Shown in pieces: positions 35,924 to 45,572 of a DNA stretch of 64,000 nucleotides; position 1 is the first letter of the stretch, and each line of letters begins with the position of its first letter. A model generated the notes under the pieces. It worked only from the letters and a program-made list of their open reading frames with translations. It was not told where the DNA came from and ran no database searches. The stretch is from Aliirhizobium wenxiniae (GTDB lineage: Bacteria; Pseudomonadota; Alphaproteobacteria; Rhizobiales; Rhizobiaceae): assembly GCF_014201355.1 (NCBI RefSeq), contig NZ_JACHEG010000005.1, positions 248,001 to 312,000 of the forward strand. The letters run 5' to 3'. A program made the translations under genes and the position numbers.

Positions 35924-37831
35924 ATGGCAGGTCGCGGAGACAATTCCAAGGGCAAGCCCGCCGGTCCGGTCGATACCGAGCCGATGCGGCGGGCTATAAC
36001 CGGCTGCGTGCGGTCGATCGCCGGAAAGCAGGAGGTGGAGGTTTCCTTCGCCAACGAGCGTCCGGGACTGGCCGGCGAGCGTATTCGCCTGCCAGAAATT
36101 TCCAAGCGGCCGACGGCGCACGAGCTTGCGGTGACGCGTGGTCTTGGCGATTCCATGGCCCTTCGGATCGCTTGCCACGACACCAATGTCCACGCGACGC
36201 TTTCGCCTCAAGGCTCGGATGCACGCGCGATCTTCGATGCCGTTGAGCAGGCGCGCGTCGAATCGATCGGCGCGCTACGCATGGCCGGTGTCGCCGCTAA
36301 CCTGAATTCGATGCAGGAAGAGAAATACGCCAAGGCGAATTTTTCAGGCATCGAGCGTCAGGAAGAAGCGCCGATCGGCGAGGCGGTCGCCATGCTGGTG
36401 CGCGAAAAGCTGACCGGCCAGAAACCGCCGGAAAGCGCCGGCAAGGTGCTCGACCTCTGGCGTCCCTTCATCGAGCAGAACGCTTCTGGCGATCTCGACA
36501 ATCTGAAAAATGTGATCGAGGACCAGCAGGCTTTCGCCAAGCTCGTCCGCCACATGTTGTCCTCGATGCAGATGGCTGAGGATCTGGACGGCGACGAGAA
36601 CGAGCCGGAAGAGATCGAGAACCAGTCGGAAGAGGATCAGCCGAGCAGCGGCGAGACCGAAAACGAAGAGGTCGAGGAAGAAGCCGGATCCGATGCCGCG
36701 CCCGCCGAGCAGAGCGAAGCGGCCGACGAGGAGATGGACGAAGGCGAAATGGACGGCGCGGAAATGTCGGACGACGAAATGTCCGACGAGGCCGACGACC
36801 ATTCCGAAACGCCCGGCGAAACCCGCCGGCCGAACAGCCCGTTCGACGATTTCAACGAGAAGGTGGATTATCACATCTTCACGCAGGAATTCGACGAGGA
36901 GATCACAGCGGAAGAGCTTTGCGACGAGGCTGAACTCGACCGCTTGCGCGCTTTCCTCGACAAGCAGCTTGCTCACCTGCAGGGTGCCGTCGGTCGTCTG
37001 GCGAACCGCCTGCAGCGCCGCCTGATGGCACAGCAGAACCGGTCCTGGGATTTCGATCTTGAAGAAGGTTATCTCGATCCGGCGCGTCTGGTGCGCCTGA
37101 TCATCGATCCGATGCAGCCGCTTTCCTTCAAACGGGAGCGCGACACGCAGTTCCGCGATACGGTCGTCACGCTCGTTATCGACAACTCCGGTTCGATGCG
37201 TGGCCGGCCGATCACGGTTGCAGCCTCCTGCGCCGATATTCTGGCGCGCACGCTGGAGCGTTGCGGCGTCAAGGTCGAGATCCTCGGTTTCACCACCAAG
37301 GCGTGGAAGGGCGGACAGAGCCGCGAGAACTGGCTTGCCAGTGGCAAGCCCGCGTCGCCGGGTCGCCTCAACGATCTGCGTCATATCATCTACAAGTCGG
37401 CCGATGCGCCGTGGCGTCGTTCGCGCCGCAATCTCGGCCTGATGATGCGCGAAGGCCTGCTCAAGGAAAACATCGACGGCGAGGCGCTGATGTGGGCGCA
37501 TAACCGGCTGATCAACCGGCCGGAACAGCGCAAGATCCTGATGATGATTTCGGATGGTGCACCGGTTGACGACAGCACGCTTTCGGTCAATCCGGGCAAT
37601 TATCTGGAACGGCACCTGCGCGCCGTCATCGAGCAGGTCGAGACCAAGTCTCCGGTAGAGCTGCTGGCGATCGGTATCGGTCATGACGTGACGCGTTACT
37701 ACCGCAATGCCGTGACCATCGTTGATGCCGACGAGCTTGCCGGCGCGATGACCGAGCAGCTTGCCGAACTGTTTGCCGACAAGTCGGCGGGTGGTGCTGC
37801 ACGCGGCCGCCGCATGCGCCGGGCCGGCTGA
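35924..37831 (+). CDS. cobT: Cobaltochelatase subunit CobT
   Basis: 635 residues. The N-terminal part resembles other CobT proteins, the middle (about 220-305) is a strongly acidic linker of Glu/Asp, and the C-terminal von Willebrand A domain has the MIDAS motif DNSGSMRG followed by conserved Thr and Asp. It forms the two-tier ring with CobS that powers CobN. Length matches the family. The gene is 19 bp after cobS. The next reading frame starts 4 bp after its stop. Confidence 0.96.
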   Translation: MAGRGDNSKGKPAGPVDTEPMRRAITGCVRSIAGKQEVEVSFANERPGLAGERIRLPEISKRPTAHELAVTRGLGDSMALRIACHDTNVHATLSPQGSDARAIFDAVEQARVESIGALRMAGVAANLNSMQEEKYAKANFSGIERQEEAPIGEAVAMLVREKLTGQKPPESAGKVLDLWRPFIEQNASGDLDNLKNVIEDQQAFAKLVRHMLSSMQMAEDLDGDENEPEEIENQSEEDQPSSGETENEEVEEEAGSDAAPAEQSEAADEEMDEGEMDGAEMSDDEMSDEADDHSETPGETRRPNSPFDDFNEKVDYHIFTQEFDEEITAEELCDEAELDRLRAFLDKQLAHLQGAVGRLANRLQRRLMAQQNRSWDFDLEEGYLDPARLVRLIIDPMQPLSFKRERDTQFRDTVVTLVIDNSGSMRGRPITVAASCADILARTLERCGVKVEILGFTTKAWKGGQSRENWLASGKPASPGRLNDLRHIIYKSADAPWRRSRRNLGLMMREGLLKENIDGEALMWAHNRLINRPEQRKILMMISDGAPVDDSTLSVNPGNYLERHLRAVIEQVETKSPVELLAIGIGHDVTRYYRNAVTIVDADELAGAMTEQLAELFADKSAGGAARGRRMRRAG

Positions 37832-37835
37832 CCCA

Positions 37836-38825
37836 TTGTCGAAGCTCTCGCACGTTCTTCTGGCCGGCGTCGTCCTTGCGATGATGCCGGCCATATCATT
37901 TGCGCAGGATGCGGTGCGCGTGACGGCAAAGCCGATCTCGCAATTCAAGCCGAGATCCGATCAGGTAAAGTTCGGACCGCTTGAGTTTATCGGCGGAATC
38001 GAGTTCAGCTCGAACGATAGCCGTGTCCAGTCGCTGTCCAGCATACGCTTCCGGCCGGATGGCGCGCATTTCGTTTCCGTCCTCGATACGGGCGAGTGGC
38101 TGACCGGGCAGATCTTGCGGGATACATCGGGTAGGTTGTCCGGGCTTTCCGACGTCGCCGTCAGCTCCATGCTGATGCGCGATGGCCGTGCGGGTTCCAA
38201 ATCCGCATCGGACGCCGAAGGACTGGCACTGCGCGACGGCGAGGCTTTTGTCAGTTTCGAACAGCGGCACAGGATTGAAGCCTATCCTGATCCCGGCTTC
38301 GAGACATCAAAGCCATTACGCAATGTGAATTTCCTCATCCCGCTGCACGAACTTCGGCGGAATGCCGGCATTGAAACGCTGGTTGCGTCGCCCGCTGCAG
38401 GCCCACTTCAAGGTGGGCTTGTGGCGATTGCGGAGAGCAGCCGGGATGCTGCGGGCAATCTGCTTGCGGCGATCATCGATGGACCACTCAAGGGGGAATT
38501 TACGGTGGTGCGCCATGATCCCTATGATGCGACGGACGGTGCTTTCCTGCCGGACGGCGATCTTCTGCTTCTGGAGCGCCGTTTCAGCTTTGTCGGCGGA
38601 ATGGGCATGAAGATTAGACGCATCAAGAGTCATGATATCCGTCCGGGTGCGGTGGTCGATGGTGAGGTGCTGATCGATGTCGGGGCAGATCATGCGATCG
38701 ACAACATGGAAGGCATTGATGTTGTGGCGGGGCCGGATGGCAGTCCGCATCTCATTGTCGTCTCGGATGACAACGGACTTTTTCTCCAGCGCAATCTGAT
38801 GCTGGAGTTCAAGCTCAGCCAATAA
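37836..38825 (+). CDS. Exported phytase-like esterase domain protein
   Basis: 329 residues from TTG 37836. A signal peptide (LSHVLLAGVVLAMMPAISFA) is followed by a beta-propeller-like domain of the 'esterase-like activity of phytase' family: FIGGIEF, GLSDVAVS, DAEGLALRDGEAFVSFEQ and NMEGIDVVAG are typical. The start has no clear ribosome site; it lies 4 bp after the cobT stop, so coupling to cobT is likely. A GTG at 37794 inside cobT is an alternative. Substrate unknown; the link to cobST is positional only. Confidence 0.8.
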   Translation: MSKLSHVLLAGVVLAMMPAISFAQDAVRVTAKPISQFKPRSDQVKFGPLEFIGGIEFSSNDSRVQSLSSIRFRPDGAHFVSVLDTGEWLTGQILRDTSGRLSGLSDVAVSSMLMRDGRAGSKSASDAEGLALRDGEAFVSFEQRHRIEAYPDPGFETSKPLRNVNFLIPLHELRRNAGIETLVASPAAGPLQGGLVAIAESSRDAAGNLLAAIIDGPLKGEFTVVRHDPYDATDGAFLPDGDLLLLERRFSFVGGMGMKIRRIKSHDIRPGAVVDGEVLIDVGADHAIDNMEGIDVVAGPDGSPHLIVVSDDNGLFLQRNLMLEFKLSQ

Positions 38826-38826
38826 A

Positions 38827-38848
38827 AAAGGGAGCCGAGGCTCCCTTT
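38827..38848. terminator. Bidirectional terminator between the phytase-like gene and yhhQ
   Basis: Stem aaagggagc (38827-38835) / gctcccttt (38840-38848), loop cgag. On the - strand it is followed by a run of T (tttttta), so it ends yhhQ; on the + strand the T run is short. Confidence 0.8.
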
Positions 38849-38853
38849 GATGT

Positions 38854-39495
38854 TCAGGCCGTCTTTGCCGCTGCCTGCGGCATTGGCTTCAGCACGTTCA
38901 TCAACGCGCCATAGGGCAGAAGCAGGACGACTCCGACCACGACCTTGACTACGAGGTCGCCGAGGCCCCAAGAGATCCAGCGCGGCGCTTCCGTGGACAT
39001 GACGCCGAGGATCGGGGCGGAAGCGGTGGCGAAATCGAAGTTGGGGCCGATGAAGGCAAAGACCGGGGCAAAGGCGATCGAGAAGAACAATACCGTATCG
39101 ATCACCGTGCCGATCATCGATGCAGCAAGCGGCGCCTTCCACCAGGTCTGGCGGCGCAGTTCGTTGAAGACCGAAATGTCGAGAAGCTGGCCGATCAGGA
39201 ATGCGGTGCCGGAGGCAATCGCGATGCGTGGTTCCGAGAGCCAAAAGGACAGGGCAACGCCGACGACAAAGCCGACAAACACGATGCGGCGGGCAATGGC
39301 CGGGCCGAACTGGCGATTGGCGAGGTCGGTCACGAGGAAGGCGACGGGATAGGTGAAGGCGCCCCAGGTGAGGATGTCGCCGAGAGCGATGCCCCACAGA
39401 GTTCCGGTCAGGTGGAACTGGACGAGGATATTGGAGGCCACGACGATGGCTGCCATCGCGAGGGAGTAGATAAGGGTATAGCGTGCGACTTGCAT
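38854..39495 (-). CDS. yhhQ: Queuosine precursor transporter, VUT/YhhQ family
   Basis: 213 residues with six membrane helices. Family marks: SNILVQFHLTG, TYPVAFLVTDLANRQFGP, GQLLDISVFNELRR and the end helices. YhhQ imports preQ0/preQ1 for queuosine-tRNA synthesis. ATG 39495 has agga 7 nt upstream, but that site lies inside a hairpin (see leader). The gene stands only about 40 nt beyond the strong terminator of rpmB and no own promoter is evident, so expression may depend on read-through plus control at the leader. Confidence 0.92.
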   Translation of the reverse strand: MQVARYTLIYSLAMAAIVVASNILVQFHLTGTLWGIALGDILTWGAFTYPVAFLVTDLANRQFGPAIARRIVFVGFVVGVALSFWLSEPRIAIASGTAFLIGQLLDISVFNELRRQTWWKAPLAASMIGTVIDTVLFFSIAFAPVFAFIGPNFDFATASAPILGVMSTEAPRWISWGLGDLVVKVVVGVVLLLPYGALMNVLKPMPQAAAKTA

Positions 39496-39530
39496 TTTTT
39501 TATCCTGGGGTATGCCACCAGTTGCGGATA
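39489..39530 (-). promoter_or_regulatory. Candidate preQ1-I-like pseudoknot leader over the yhhQ start codon
   Basis: On the - strand: inner stem CTGG (39518-39521) / CCAG (39505-39508), loop TGGCATACC, outer TATC / GATA (39527-39530 with 39501-39504), then an A-rich strand and the ATG. The Shine-Dalgarno AGGA (39503-39506) is in the stem. Loop GCAT (39512-39515) is complementary to ATGC at the start codon (39492-39495), allowing an H-type pseudoknot. The core is 33 nt, with an ACCCCAG half-stem and A-rich tail as in class I preQ1 aptamers. The gene's substrate makes the match meaningful, but the fold is read by eye. Confidence 0.5.
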
Positions 39531-39535
39531 GGCCA

Positions 39536-39575
39536 AGAGAAAAGGCTTGCCCGGTATTATCCGGTCAAGCCTTTT
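39536..39575 (-). terminator. Strong terminator of rpmB
   Basis: Long stem: aaaaggcttg (39540-39549) pairs with caagcctttt (39566-39575), extended by ccgg pairs with a single mismatch, loop 6 nt. On the - strand it runs into ttttctctt. It separates rpmB from yhhQ. Confidence 0.85.
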
Positions 39576-39604
39576 CCAAAGCCGGTGAAGTGTTGAAGGC
39601 GCTA

Positions 39605-39895
39605 TTAAGCGGCTTCTGCAGTCTTCTTGGCGATCTGGCGACGCAGCAGACGAGCGCGCATCGACAGTTCGGTCTCGTCGGACTTCAGGAGGAAGGCATC
39701 GAGGCCGCCGCGGTGTTCAACCGAACGCAAGGCGTGCGCGGAAACGCGCAGACGGAAGCGCTGGCCGAGAGCGTCGGAGATCAGAGTGACCTGGCACAGG
39801 TTCGGCAGGAACCGACGACGGGTCTTGTTGTTGGCATGGCTGACGTTGTTGCCGGTCATTACGCCCTTGCCGGTCAGTTCGCATACACGAGACAT
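39605..39895 (-). CDS. rpmB: 50S ribosomal protein L28
   Basis: 96 residues, typical of the alphaproteobacterial L28: [20 protein letters not shown], then [14 protein letters not shown] and the rhizobial C-terminal extension. The frame extends upstream to 39952, but the family starts at ATG 39895, with aaggtg 8 nt upstream. A consensus promoter and an 86-nt leader precede it. The leader contains a perfect hairpin CCGGAC-aat-GTCCGG (39937-39951) that could be a control site. Confidence 0.97.
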   Translation of the reverse strand: MSRVCELTGKGVMTGNNVSHANNKTRRRFLPNLCQVTLISDALGQRFRLRVSAHALRSVEHRGGLDAFLLKSDETELSMRARLLRRQIAKKTAEAA

Positions 39896-39987
39896 GGCAT
39901 TCACCTTTGTTTTCTTCTGCAATCGGAGGCTCATCCGGACAATGTCCGGCATGCCGATCCAACTGGTCTTGATTGGAAAGTTGCGGT

Positions 39988-40016
39988 TCTATAGTCAGTG
40001 AGGCTCGGCGCGTCAA
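39988..40016 (-). promoter_or_regulatory. Sigma-70-type promoter of rpmB
   Basis: TTGACG (40011-40016) and TATAGA (39988-39993) on the - strand with exactly 17 nt between. The predicted start is near 39981, about 86 nt upstream of the rpmB ATG. Confidence 0.8.
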
Positions 40017-40137
40017 GCCAAAACCTTGGCTTTCGTGCGCCTTTGCACCGCGACTAACTGCAACCATGGCTATTTTCTTGCCACGATGCGCCTCTTATAT
40101 CGGATTCATGGAATTTTCAAATCGGTGCAGGCAAGCC

Positions 40138-40908
40138 ATGTTTTCATCCATACGCCCGCTTGCGGGAGTTTTGCTTCTCCTCGTCGCTGGTATCTCACCT
40201 GCGCTGTCTGCTGACAGGCATGTCACCGATTACGACATCACGCTCGGTATCCTGCCGATCGGTACGGCAAGCTTCTCGAGCGAGTTCGACGGGAAGGGCT
40301 ACAAGATCAACGGCATCTTCAAGTCCGGTGGTATCGTCAACGTTATCAAGAAGGTGTCTGCCGAGACCAATGTGGCGGGACGCATCGAGGGAGATCGCCT
40401 GCAGGCCGATCGCTACAATCTGGTCTACAAGCTCGGCAAACGGACGCGGATCTATGATGTGGTCTATACCAACGGCAATGTGACGGACACGACGATCACA
40501 CCGGCTCCCCGCCGCAAGGCGGAAAACTGGGTGCCTGTCACGCCGCAGGATCTGCGCTCGGTGCTCGATCCCTTGAGTGGGCTGATATTCCCGGAAGGCG
40601 CTACGGTCTGCCCGAGCCGTATTCCTGTTTATGACGGCGAATCGCGGATGGATCTGCTTCTCAAGCGGGAAGGGACCAAGCCTTATGAGACCAAGGGCTT
40701 CAAGGGCGAAGCCATCGTCTGCACTGTCCGCTACCAGCCGAAATCCGGTTACCGTAAGGGACGCGATGACATCGAGTATCTGCAGAAGACGCCGATGGAA
40801 GTGTGGTTTGCCAAGGCTGGCGGGTCCAATGTATATGCCCCTATTTATGCCCGTATCCCGACGAGAATGGGACCGCTCTATATAACGGCTGCCCGATACG
40901 GCGGCTGA
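40138..40908 (+). CDS. DUF3108 family exported protein
   Basis: 256 residues. Signal peptide about 1-27 (PLAGVLLLLVAGISPALSA), then a beta-rich DUF3108 domain (DYDITLGILPIGTASFSSEF, MEVWFAKAG). Start at ATG 40138 with an agg site 7 nt upstream; the frame extends up to 39973. Function unknown; likely periplasmic. Divergent from rpmB. Confidence 0.82.
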   Translation: MFSSIRPLAGVLLLLVAGISPALSADRHVTDYDITLGILPIGTASFSSEFDGKGYKINGIFKSGGIVNVIKKVSAETNVAGRIEGDRLQADRYNLVYKLGKRTRIYDVVYTNGNVTDTTITPAPRRKAENWVPVTPQDLRSVLDPLSGLIFPEGATVCPSRIPVYDGESRMDLLLKREGTKPYETKGFKGEAIVCTVRYQPKSGYRKGRDDIEYLQKTPMEVWFAKAGGSNVYAPIYARIPTRMGPLYITAARYGG

Positions 40909-40959
40909 GGGCGTGTCTCGGGCCTGTGGGGATGAGGCCAATAAAGAGGGGAACTGGGG

Positions 40960-41850
40960 TTGAAGTTACGGGGTACCTTGATCGGTTTTACGGCGATCCT
41001 GATGTGGTCGCTGCTGGCACTCATGACGGCGGCTTCCGGAAGCGTTCCGCCTTTCCAGATGAATGCGATGACATTCGCGATCGGTAGTCTGCCGGGGCTG
41101 GTTTTGCTGGCCATCAAGCCGGAGCGTATCAAGCTGCTCAAGCAGCCGGCGAAAGTGTGGATCATCGGGATCGCCGGTCTCTTCGGCTATCATTTCCTCT
41201 ATTTTACCGCGCTTCGTAACGCGCCGGCTGTTGAGGCCGGATTGATCGCCTATCTCTGGCCGCTATTGATCGTTGTCGGTTCGGCGTTTCTGCCAGGGGA
41301 AAGGCTGCGCTGGTATCACGTCGCCGGGGCACTTGCCGGACTATGCGGCACTATCGCTATCGTCTCGCGCAATGGCGTATCCTTCGACCAGTCCTATCTC
41401 CTGGGTTATGGCGCGGCTCTGCTTTGCGCCTTCACATGGTCCGGTTATTCGCTGCTGACGCGTAGTTTCGATCGGGTGTCGACGGACGTCGTGACGGGCT
41501 TCTGCCTCTCAACGTCGCTCCTGTCGCTCGTCTGCCATCTGGCGCTGGAAACGACGGTCTGGCCGGCGAGCGGTGGCGAATGGGCGGCAGTGGTCGGCCT
41601 TGGCCTGTTGCCGGTGGGTGCTGCCTTCTATGCCTGGGATTACGGCGTCAAGAATGGCGATATTCAGGTGATCGGGGCTGCAAGCTATGCCGCGCCACTG
41701 CTTTCGACGTTGATCCTGCTCGCCAGCGGATTTGCCGAACCGAGCTGGCGGATCCTGATCGCCTGCGTGCTGATTACCGGCGGGGCAGTGCTGGCCGCGA
41801 AGGAGATGATCAAGCCCAAGCGGAAAGCGGCAGAGGCGCCCGCGGAATAG
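40960..41850 (+). CDS. EamA-family transporter, YddG-like
   Basis: 296 residues with ten hydrophobic helices in two EamA repeats. Features as in aromatic amino acid exporter YddG: LMWSLLALMTAASGSVPPF at the start and LFGYHFLYFTALRNAPAVEAGLI. Translation starts at TTG 40960, supported by gagggg 8 nt upstream. Substrate is inferred from similarity only. It ends 1 bp before the convergent cupin gene. Confidence 0.85.
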   Translation: MKLRGTLIGFTAILMWSLLALMTAASGSVPPFQMNAMTFAIGSLPGLVLLAIKPERIKLLKQPAKVWIIGIAGLFGYHFLYFTALRNAPAVEAGLIAYLWPLLIVVGSAFLPGERLRWYHVAGALAGLCGTIAIVSRNGVSFDQSYLLGYGAALLCAFTWSGYSLLTRSFDRVSTDVVTGFCLSTSLLSLVCHLALETTVWPASGGEWAAVVGLGLLPVGAAFYAWDYGVKNGDIQVIGAASYAAPLLSTLILLASGFAEPSWRILIACVLITGGAVLAAKEMIKPKRKAAEAPAE

Positions 41851-41851
41851 T

Positions 41852-42292
41852 TTATCGGCCCGGCTCCCAGCCGGGCTCTGCCATCTCAAAACTCGAAAAT
41901 TCGAATGCTGGTGCCACGGTGCAGCCGACGAGCGTGAAGCTGCCCAGCGGTTCGGCTGACTGCCAGGCATTTGCCGGCACCACCGCCTGCGGACGCTCGC
42001 CGGAAGCGAAATCCGTGCCCAGGCGGATTTCCTCAACCGTCGTCCCATCCGAAATCTTCAGAAGCAGCGGATCTCCGGCATAATAATGCCAGACCTCGGC
42101 TGCATCGCGGACGCGGTGCCAATGCGACCGTTCACCCGCCTGCAGCAGGTAGTAGATCGCCGTCGAGGCGCCACGGCTCCTGCCGTCGCCATCCCGGAAG
42201 GTCTCGGAAAACCATCCGCCTTCCGGGTGGCGCTGCATGTTCAGCGTGGCAATGATTTCTTCTGCTGTCTGCTCGACGGGATTGGGTGTCAT
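41852..42292 (-). CDS. Cupin (DUF985) protein
   Basis: 146 residues of the DUF985 cupin family: MQRHPEGGWFSETFRD, STAIYYLLQAGERSHWHRV with metal-binding histidines, and GDPLLLKI. Some family members act on sugars or nucleotides, none firmly. The start lies 3 bp after the gloB stop, so both form an operon. The 3' end includes a perfect 8-bp hairpin (41858-41876) that may work as a weak terminator for both convergent genes. Confidence 0.85.
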   Translation of the reverse strand: MTPNPVEQTAEEIIATLNMQRHPEGGWFSETFRDGDGRSRGASTAIYYLLQAGERSHWHRVRDAAEVWHYYAGDPLLLKISDGTTVEEIRLGTDFASGERPQAVVPANAWQSAEPLGSFTLVGCTVAPAFEFSSFEMAEPGWEPGR

Positions 42293-42295
42293 CGG

Positions 42296-43066
42296 TCAGA
42301 AATTGTCCTTGCGCTTGCGGATTTCGGCAAACACTTCCTCGTTCGTCTTGCCTTCCATGATCAAGTTGCGGCGGATTTTTGGATCTTTGGCACGCAGGAA
42401 GGGGTTGGTTTCCTTCTCCAGCCCCATCATGGTCGGAATGGTGAACTTGCCCTCTCTGCGCAGTTCCTCGATCTGGGCGGCGCGGCGCTGCAGCGGCTCA
42501 TTGTCCGGATCGATCGTCAGCGCAAATCTCGCGTTGGACAACGTGTATTCGTGGCCGAAATAAATCGCGGTCTCATCCGGGAGGCCTGCCAGTTTCTGCA
42601 GCGAGTGCCACATGTCGGCGGCGGGGCGCTCGAACAGGCGTCCGCAACCGAGCGCAAACAGCGTATCGGCGGCAAACAGGATCTTGTCGTCAGGGAAATG
42701 GAAGCAGATATGGCCGGCGGTGTGGCCGGGCGTTTCGATCACCCGCACGAGATGTTCACCGAACTGGAATTCCTCACCGTCCTCGACACTCCTGTCGAGC
42801 CCGGGGATGGCGACCGCCTCGTTGACCGGTCCTATAATCTCCAGCCCATAACGCTCCTTCAGCGCCAGATTGGCTTCCACATGGTCGGTGTGGTGGTGGG
42901 TGGTGAAGATATGGGTGAGTTTCCAGCCGCGGCGATTTGCTGCCTCGACGATGGGTTTTTCCTCAGGCGCATCGATCGATACCGTCAATCCGCTTTCCGG
43001 TTCATGCACCAGAACGCCGTAATTATCGCTCCTGCAGGAAAAAACTTCGATTTCCAAAGGCTTCAT
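42296..43066 (-). CDS. gloB: Hydroxyacylglutathione hydrolase (glyoxalase II)
   Basis: Hydrolyses S-lactoylglutathione in methylglyoxal detoxification. 256 residues; the metallo-beta-lactamase motif THHHTDH (56-62) binds two metals, with [28 protein letters not shown] and [13 protein letters not shown]. Start ATG 43066 ([12 protein letters not shown]) is the family start; 63 upstream codons are open but not used. Divergent from a methyltransferase gene. Confidence 0.95.
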   Translation of the reverse strand: MKPLEIEVFSCRSDNYGVLVHEPESGLTVSIDAPEEKPIVEAANRRGWKLTHIFTTHHHTDHVEANLALKERYGLEIIGPVNEAVAIPGLDRSVEDGEEFQFGEHLVRVIETPGHTAGHICFHFPDDKILFAADTLFALGCGRLFERPAADMWHSLQKLAGLPDETAIYFGHEYTLSNARFALTIDPDNEPLQRRAAQIEELRREGKFTIPTMMGLEKETNPFLRAKDPKIRRNLIMEGKTNEEVFAEIRKRKDNF

Positions 43067-43155
43067 CAGAATAGACCTATTGCTCAATGCTTCTTGCGCA
43101 ACAATGTAGAGAGAGGCATGTCCAAGTCCAACCACTGAACACGAGCATTTGCGTT

Positions 43156-43905
43156 TTGTCTGTCGATATTGTTGACCTCCGTGAGTTCTATCATTCCGCG
43201 CTTGGCCGTCTGGCGGAGCAGTCGATCGCGATGGCGCTCTCCTCGCTCTGGGCACGGCTGCCGGAAGAACGTCTGGTCGGTCTCGGTTATGCGGTGCCTT
43301 ATCTCGACCGGTTCCGGGCCGATACGGAACGCACCTTTGCCTTCATGCCGGCGGGGCAGGGGGCCGTGAACTGGCCGGTCGGCGAAAATTCCTCGACTGC
43401 TCTGGTTTTCGACGAAGAACTGCCGCTGCCGGACAGTTCTGTCGATCGCGTGCTGATGGTTCATTCGCTGGAATTTACCGAAAATCCGCGCGAAAGCCTG
43501 AAGGAAATCTGGCGGGTGCTCGCTCCCGGCGGACGGCTGGTCATCGTCGTGCCGAACCGCCGCGGGGTCTGGGCGCGGATGGAACACACGCCCTTCGGTT
43601 CAGGCCGGCCCTATTCGCGCAGCCAGCTCACGACCCTGCTGCGGGAGGCGAATTTCACACCCGGTGCATCGGCCGAGGCCCTGTTTTTCCCGCCGTCCAA
43701 GGTCCGTACGATCCTGAAGTTTCGTAACCTCCTTGAACGCCTGGGTCGGCGGTTCTGGCCGGTCTTTTCCGGCGTCATCGTCATCGAGGCGCAGAAGCGG
43801 CTCTATCAGGGGCTGCCGGTTGCCGCGCGTGCATCACGCCGCGTTTTTGTACCTGTGCTGGCGCCGCAGGGCGTCAGGACCACGCGCGACCGTAATCAGG
43901 GTTGA
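43156..43905 (+). CDS. Class I SAM-dependent methyltransferase
   Basis: 249 residues from TTG 43156 ([18 protein letters not shown]), the start I recall in related rhizobial proteins; ATG 43087 is in frame but its extra part is unlike coding sequence. Methyltransferase_11 domain: [30 protein letters not shown] and [19 protein letters not shown]. The usual GxGxG SAM motif is weak (LGYAVPY). Substrate unknown. Adjacent, divergent gloB. Its last 10 nt overlap the convergent gene. Confidence 0.82.
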   Translation: MSVDIVDLREFYHSALGRLAEQSIAMALSSLWARLPEERLVGLGYAVPYLDRFRADTERTFAFMPAGQGAVNWPVGENSSTALVFDEELPLPDSSVDRVLMVHSLEFTENPRESLKEIWRVLAPGGRLVIVVPNRRGVWARMEHTPFGSGRPYSRSQLTTLLREANFTPGASAEALFFPPSKVRTILKFRNLLERLGRRFWPVFSGVIVIEAQKRLYQGLPVAARASRRVFVPVLAPQGVRTTRDRNQG

Positions 43906-44324
43906 AGGTCGAACAGGCCGAGTGGCTGTCCTTCCATGGAGAAGGGCACGGATTCGTGGATATGGGCAATCAGCCAGTGGCCATCTTCGCGGGAGAAGGC
44001 GACAGTCAGCCGGAACCAGAACCCGTTTTTCTCTCCGTCTTTTTTCGTGCCTCCCAGCCAGGCAAGAGCTGAGCACCAGGCAATGTCGCCACCGGGCCTC
44101 AGGTCCGTGTCACGAACGTGGAATTCCAGCGGCCCATCCCAGGTGTCAAACCAGGCTTGAAGGCCGGCTTTGTCGTTTCCTGTCTCCTGGAGTGGTGGGG
44201 CAAGGCCGAATTGGCGGACAGTTGCGGACTGGCAATTGATGATCCCGTCTGCGTCCTTGTCCCTTAAGGCCCGCATCCATTCTTCCAGCAAGGCTCTGAT
44301 ATCGTCGTGGTCTCCGGTTGCCAT
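43896..44324 (-). CDS. SnoaL-like / NTF2-fold small protein
   Basis: 142 residues of the SgcJ/SnoaL-type alpha+beta cone: IRALLEEWMRALRDKDADGI at the start, FHVRDTDLRPGGDIAWCSAL and WLIAHIHESVPF at the end. An excellent ribosome site (aggaggag) precedes ATG 44324. The long open frame further upstream (to 45392) is antisense to hisC and not part of the gene. Such proteins may be steroid-isomerase-like enzymes or ligand binders; role unknown. Confidence 0.82.
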   Translation of the reverse strand: MATGDHDDIRALLEEWMRALRDKDADGIINCQSATVRQFGLAPPLQETGNDKAGLQAWFDTWDGPLEFHVRDTDLRPGGDIAWCSALAWLGGTKKDGEKNGFWFRLTVAFSREDGHWLIAHIHESVPFSMEGQPLGLFDLQP

Positions 44325-44465
44325 GATCTCCTCCTTCTGTCGTCGATCATCTGAAAGACGTTTTGGTTCCGATCGTTCCGACACTTGCTCTCGACAATGA
44401 TCGTTTTCGGCTTTAATCCCTCTCACATCCCTGCCAGAGCAGGCATTTCCAAGAAGGTTGATCCG

Positions 44466-45572
44466 ATGAGCATCGTTGTGAGTGAGCCCGTTCCGCGTCC
44501 AGGCATTCTGGATATCGCCGCCTATGTGCCCGGCAAGGAACATGCTCCCGGCGTTGCGCGCGTCTTCAAGCTTTCCTCCAATGAAACGCCGCTTGGTGCC
44601 AGCCCCAAGGCAATCGAGGCATTCCGTCAGTCGGCCGGGCATCTGGAGCTTTATCCGGATGGTCAGGCGCTGGCGCTGCGCGAGGCAATCGCCTCCGTAC
44701 ATGGGTTGAATGTCGCGAACATCATGTGCGGCAATGGCTCGGACGAACTTCTCGGCCTGCTGTGTCACGTTTATCTCGGCGCCGGTGACGAGGCGATCAT
44801 CACCCAGCACGGGTTCCTCGTCTACAAGATCCAGATCATGGGTGCGGGTGCTGCGGCGATCGAAGTGCCGGAGAAGGATTATACCGTCGATGTCGACGCG
44901 ATCCTTGCTGCCGTCACGGAAAAGACCAAGCTCGTCTTCATTGCCAATCCGGGCAACCCGACCGGCACCTATGTTCCGGTTGCCGATATCCGCCGCCTGC
45001 ATGCCGGTCTGCCGAAGAACGTCATTCTGGTTCTTGATGCGGCCTATGCGGAATATGTGCGCAAGAACGATTACGAAGCGGGTGTCGAACTGGTTTCGCA
45101 GAACAAGAATGTTGTCATGTGCCGCACCTTCTCGAAGGTCTATGGGCTTGCCGCGTTGCGTATCGGTTGGATGTATGGTCCCGCCGGCATTCTCGATGCG
45201 CTGAACCGCGTGCGTGGTCCGTTCAACATGAATGCGCCGGCAATCGCCGCCGGTGCTGCTGCCGTTCGCGACCAGAATTTCGTCGGCGATGCCGTCGAGC
45301 ACAACCTGCTCTGGAAGGACAAGCTGACCCATGCCTTCGAGACGATCGGTCTGACGGTCACGCCGTCGGTCACCAATTTCGTGCTGATCCACTTCCCCGA
45401 CATCGACGGCAAGCGTGCGCCTGATGCCGACGAATTCCTCACCAGCCGCGGTTACATCCTGCGCATGGTGAAGGGTTACGGCCTGCCGAATGCATTGCGC
45501 ATGACGGTCGGCTCGGAAGAAGCCAATCGCGGCGTCATCGAAGCGCTCGGCGAATTCATGGGACGCAAATGA
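44466..45572 (+). CDS. hisC: Histidinol-phosphate aminotransferase
   Basis: PLP aminotransferase, 368 residues. [40 protein letters not shown], and the PLP Lys224 in [15 protein letters not shown]. Placement directly before tyrC means it may also serve as aromatic aminotransferase in tyrosine and phenylalanine synthesis. ATG 44466 has aagg 8 nt upstream. Stop TGA overlaps the ATGs of tyrC. Confidence 0.93.
   Translation: MSIVVSEPVPRPGILDIAAYVPGKEHAPGVARVFKLSSNETPLGASPKAIEAFRQSAGHLELYPDGQALALREAIASVHGLNVANIMCGNGSDELLGLLCHVYLGAGDEAIITQHGFLVYKIQIMGAGAAAIEVPEKDYTVDVDAILAAVTEKTKLVFIANPGNPTGTYVPVADIRRLHAGLPKNVILVLDAAYAEYVRKNDYEAGVELVSQNKNVVMCRTFSKVYGLAALRIGWMYGPAGILDALNRVRGPFNMNAPAIAAGAAAVRDQNFVGDAVEHNLLWKDKLTHAFETIGLTVTPSVTNFVLIHFPDIDGKRAPDADEFLTSRGYILRMVKGYGLPNALRMTVGSEEANRGVIEALGEFMGRK

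Noticed and set aside
34861-36186. A 441-codon open frame on the - strand (and another at 36344-37948)
   Set aside because: Antisense to cobS and cobT. No recognisable domain; a by-product of high-GC codon use.
41858-41876. Perfect 8-bp hairpin at the 3' end of the cupin gene
   Set aside because: It lies in coding sequence and has no T run on either strand; kept only as a note in the cupin entry.
44325-45392. Extension of the SnoaL-like frame far upstream on the - strand
   Set aside because: It would run antisense through hisC. The ribosome site aggaggag at 44324 fixes the start.
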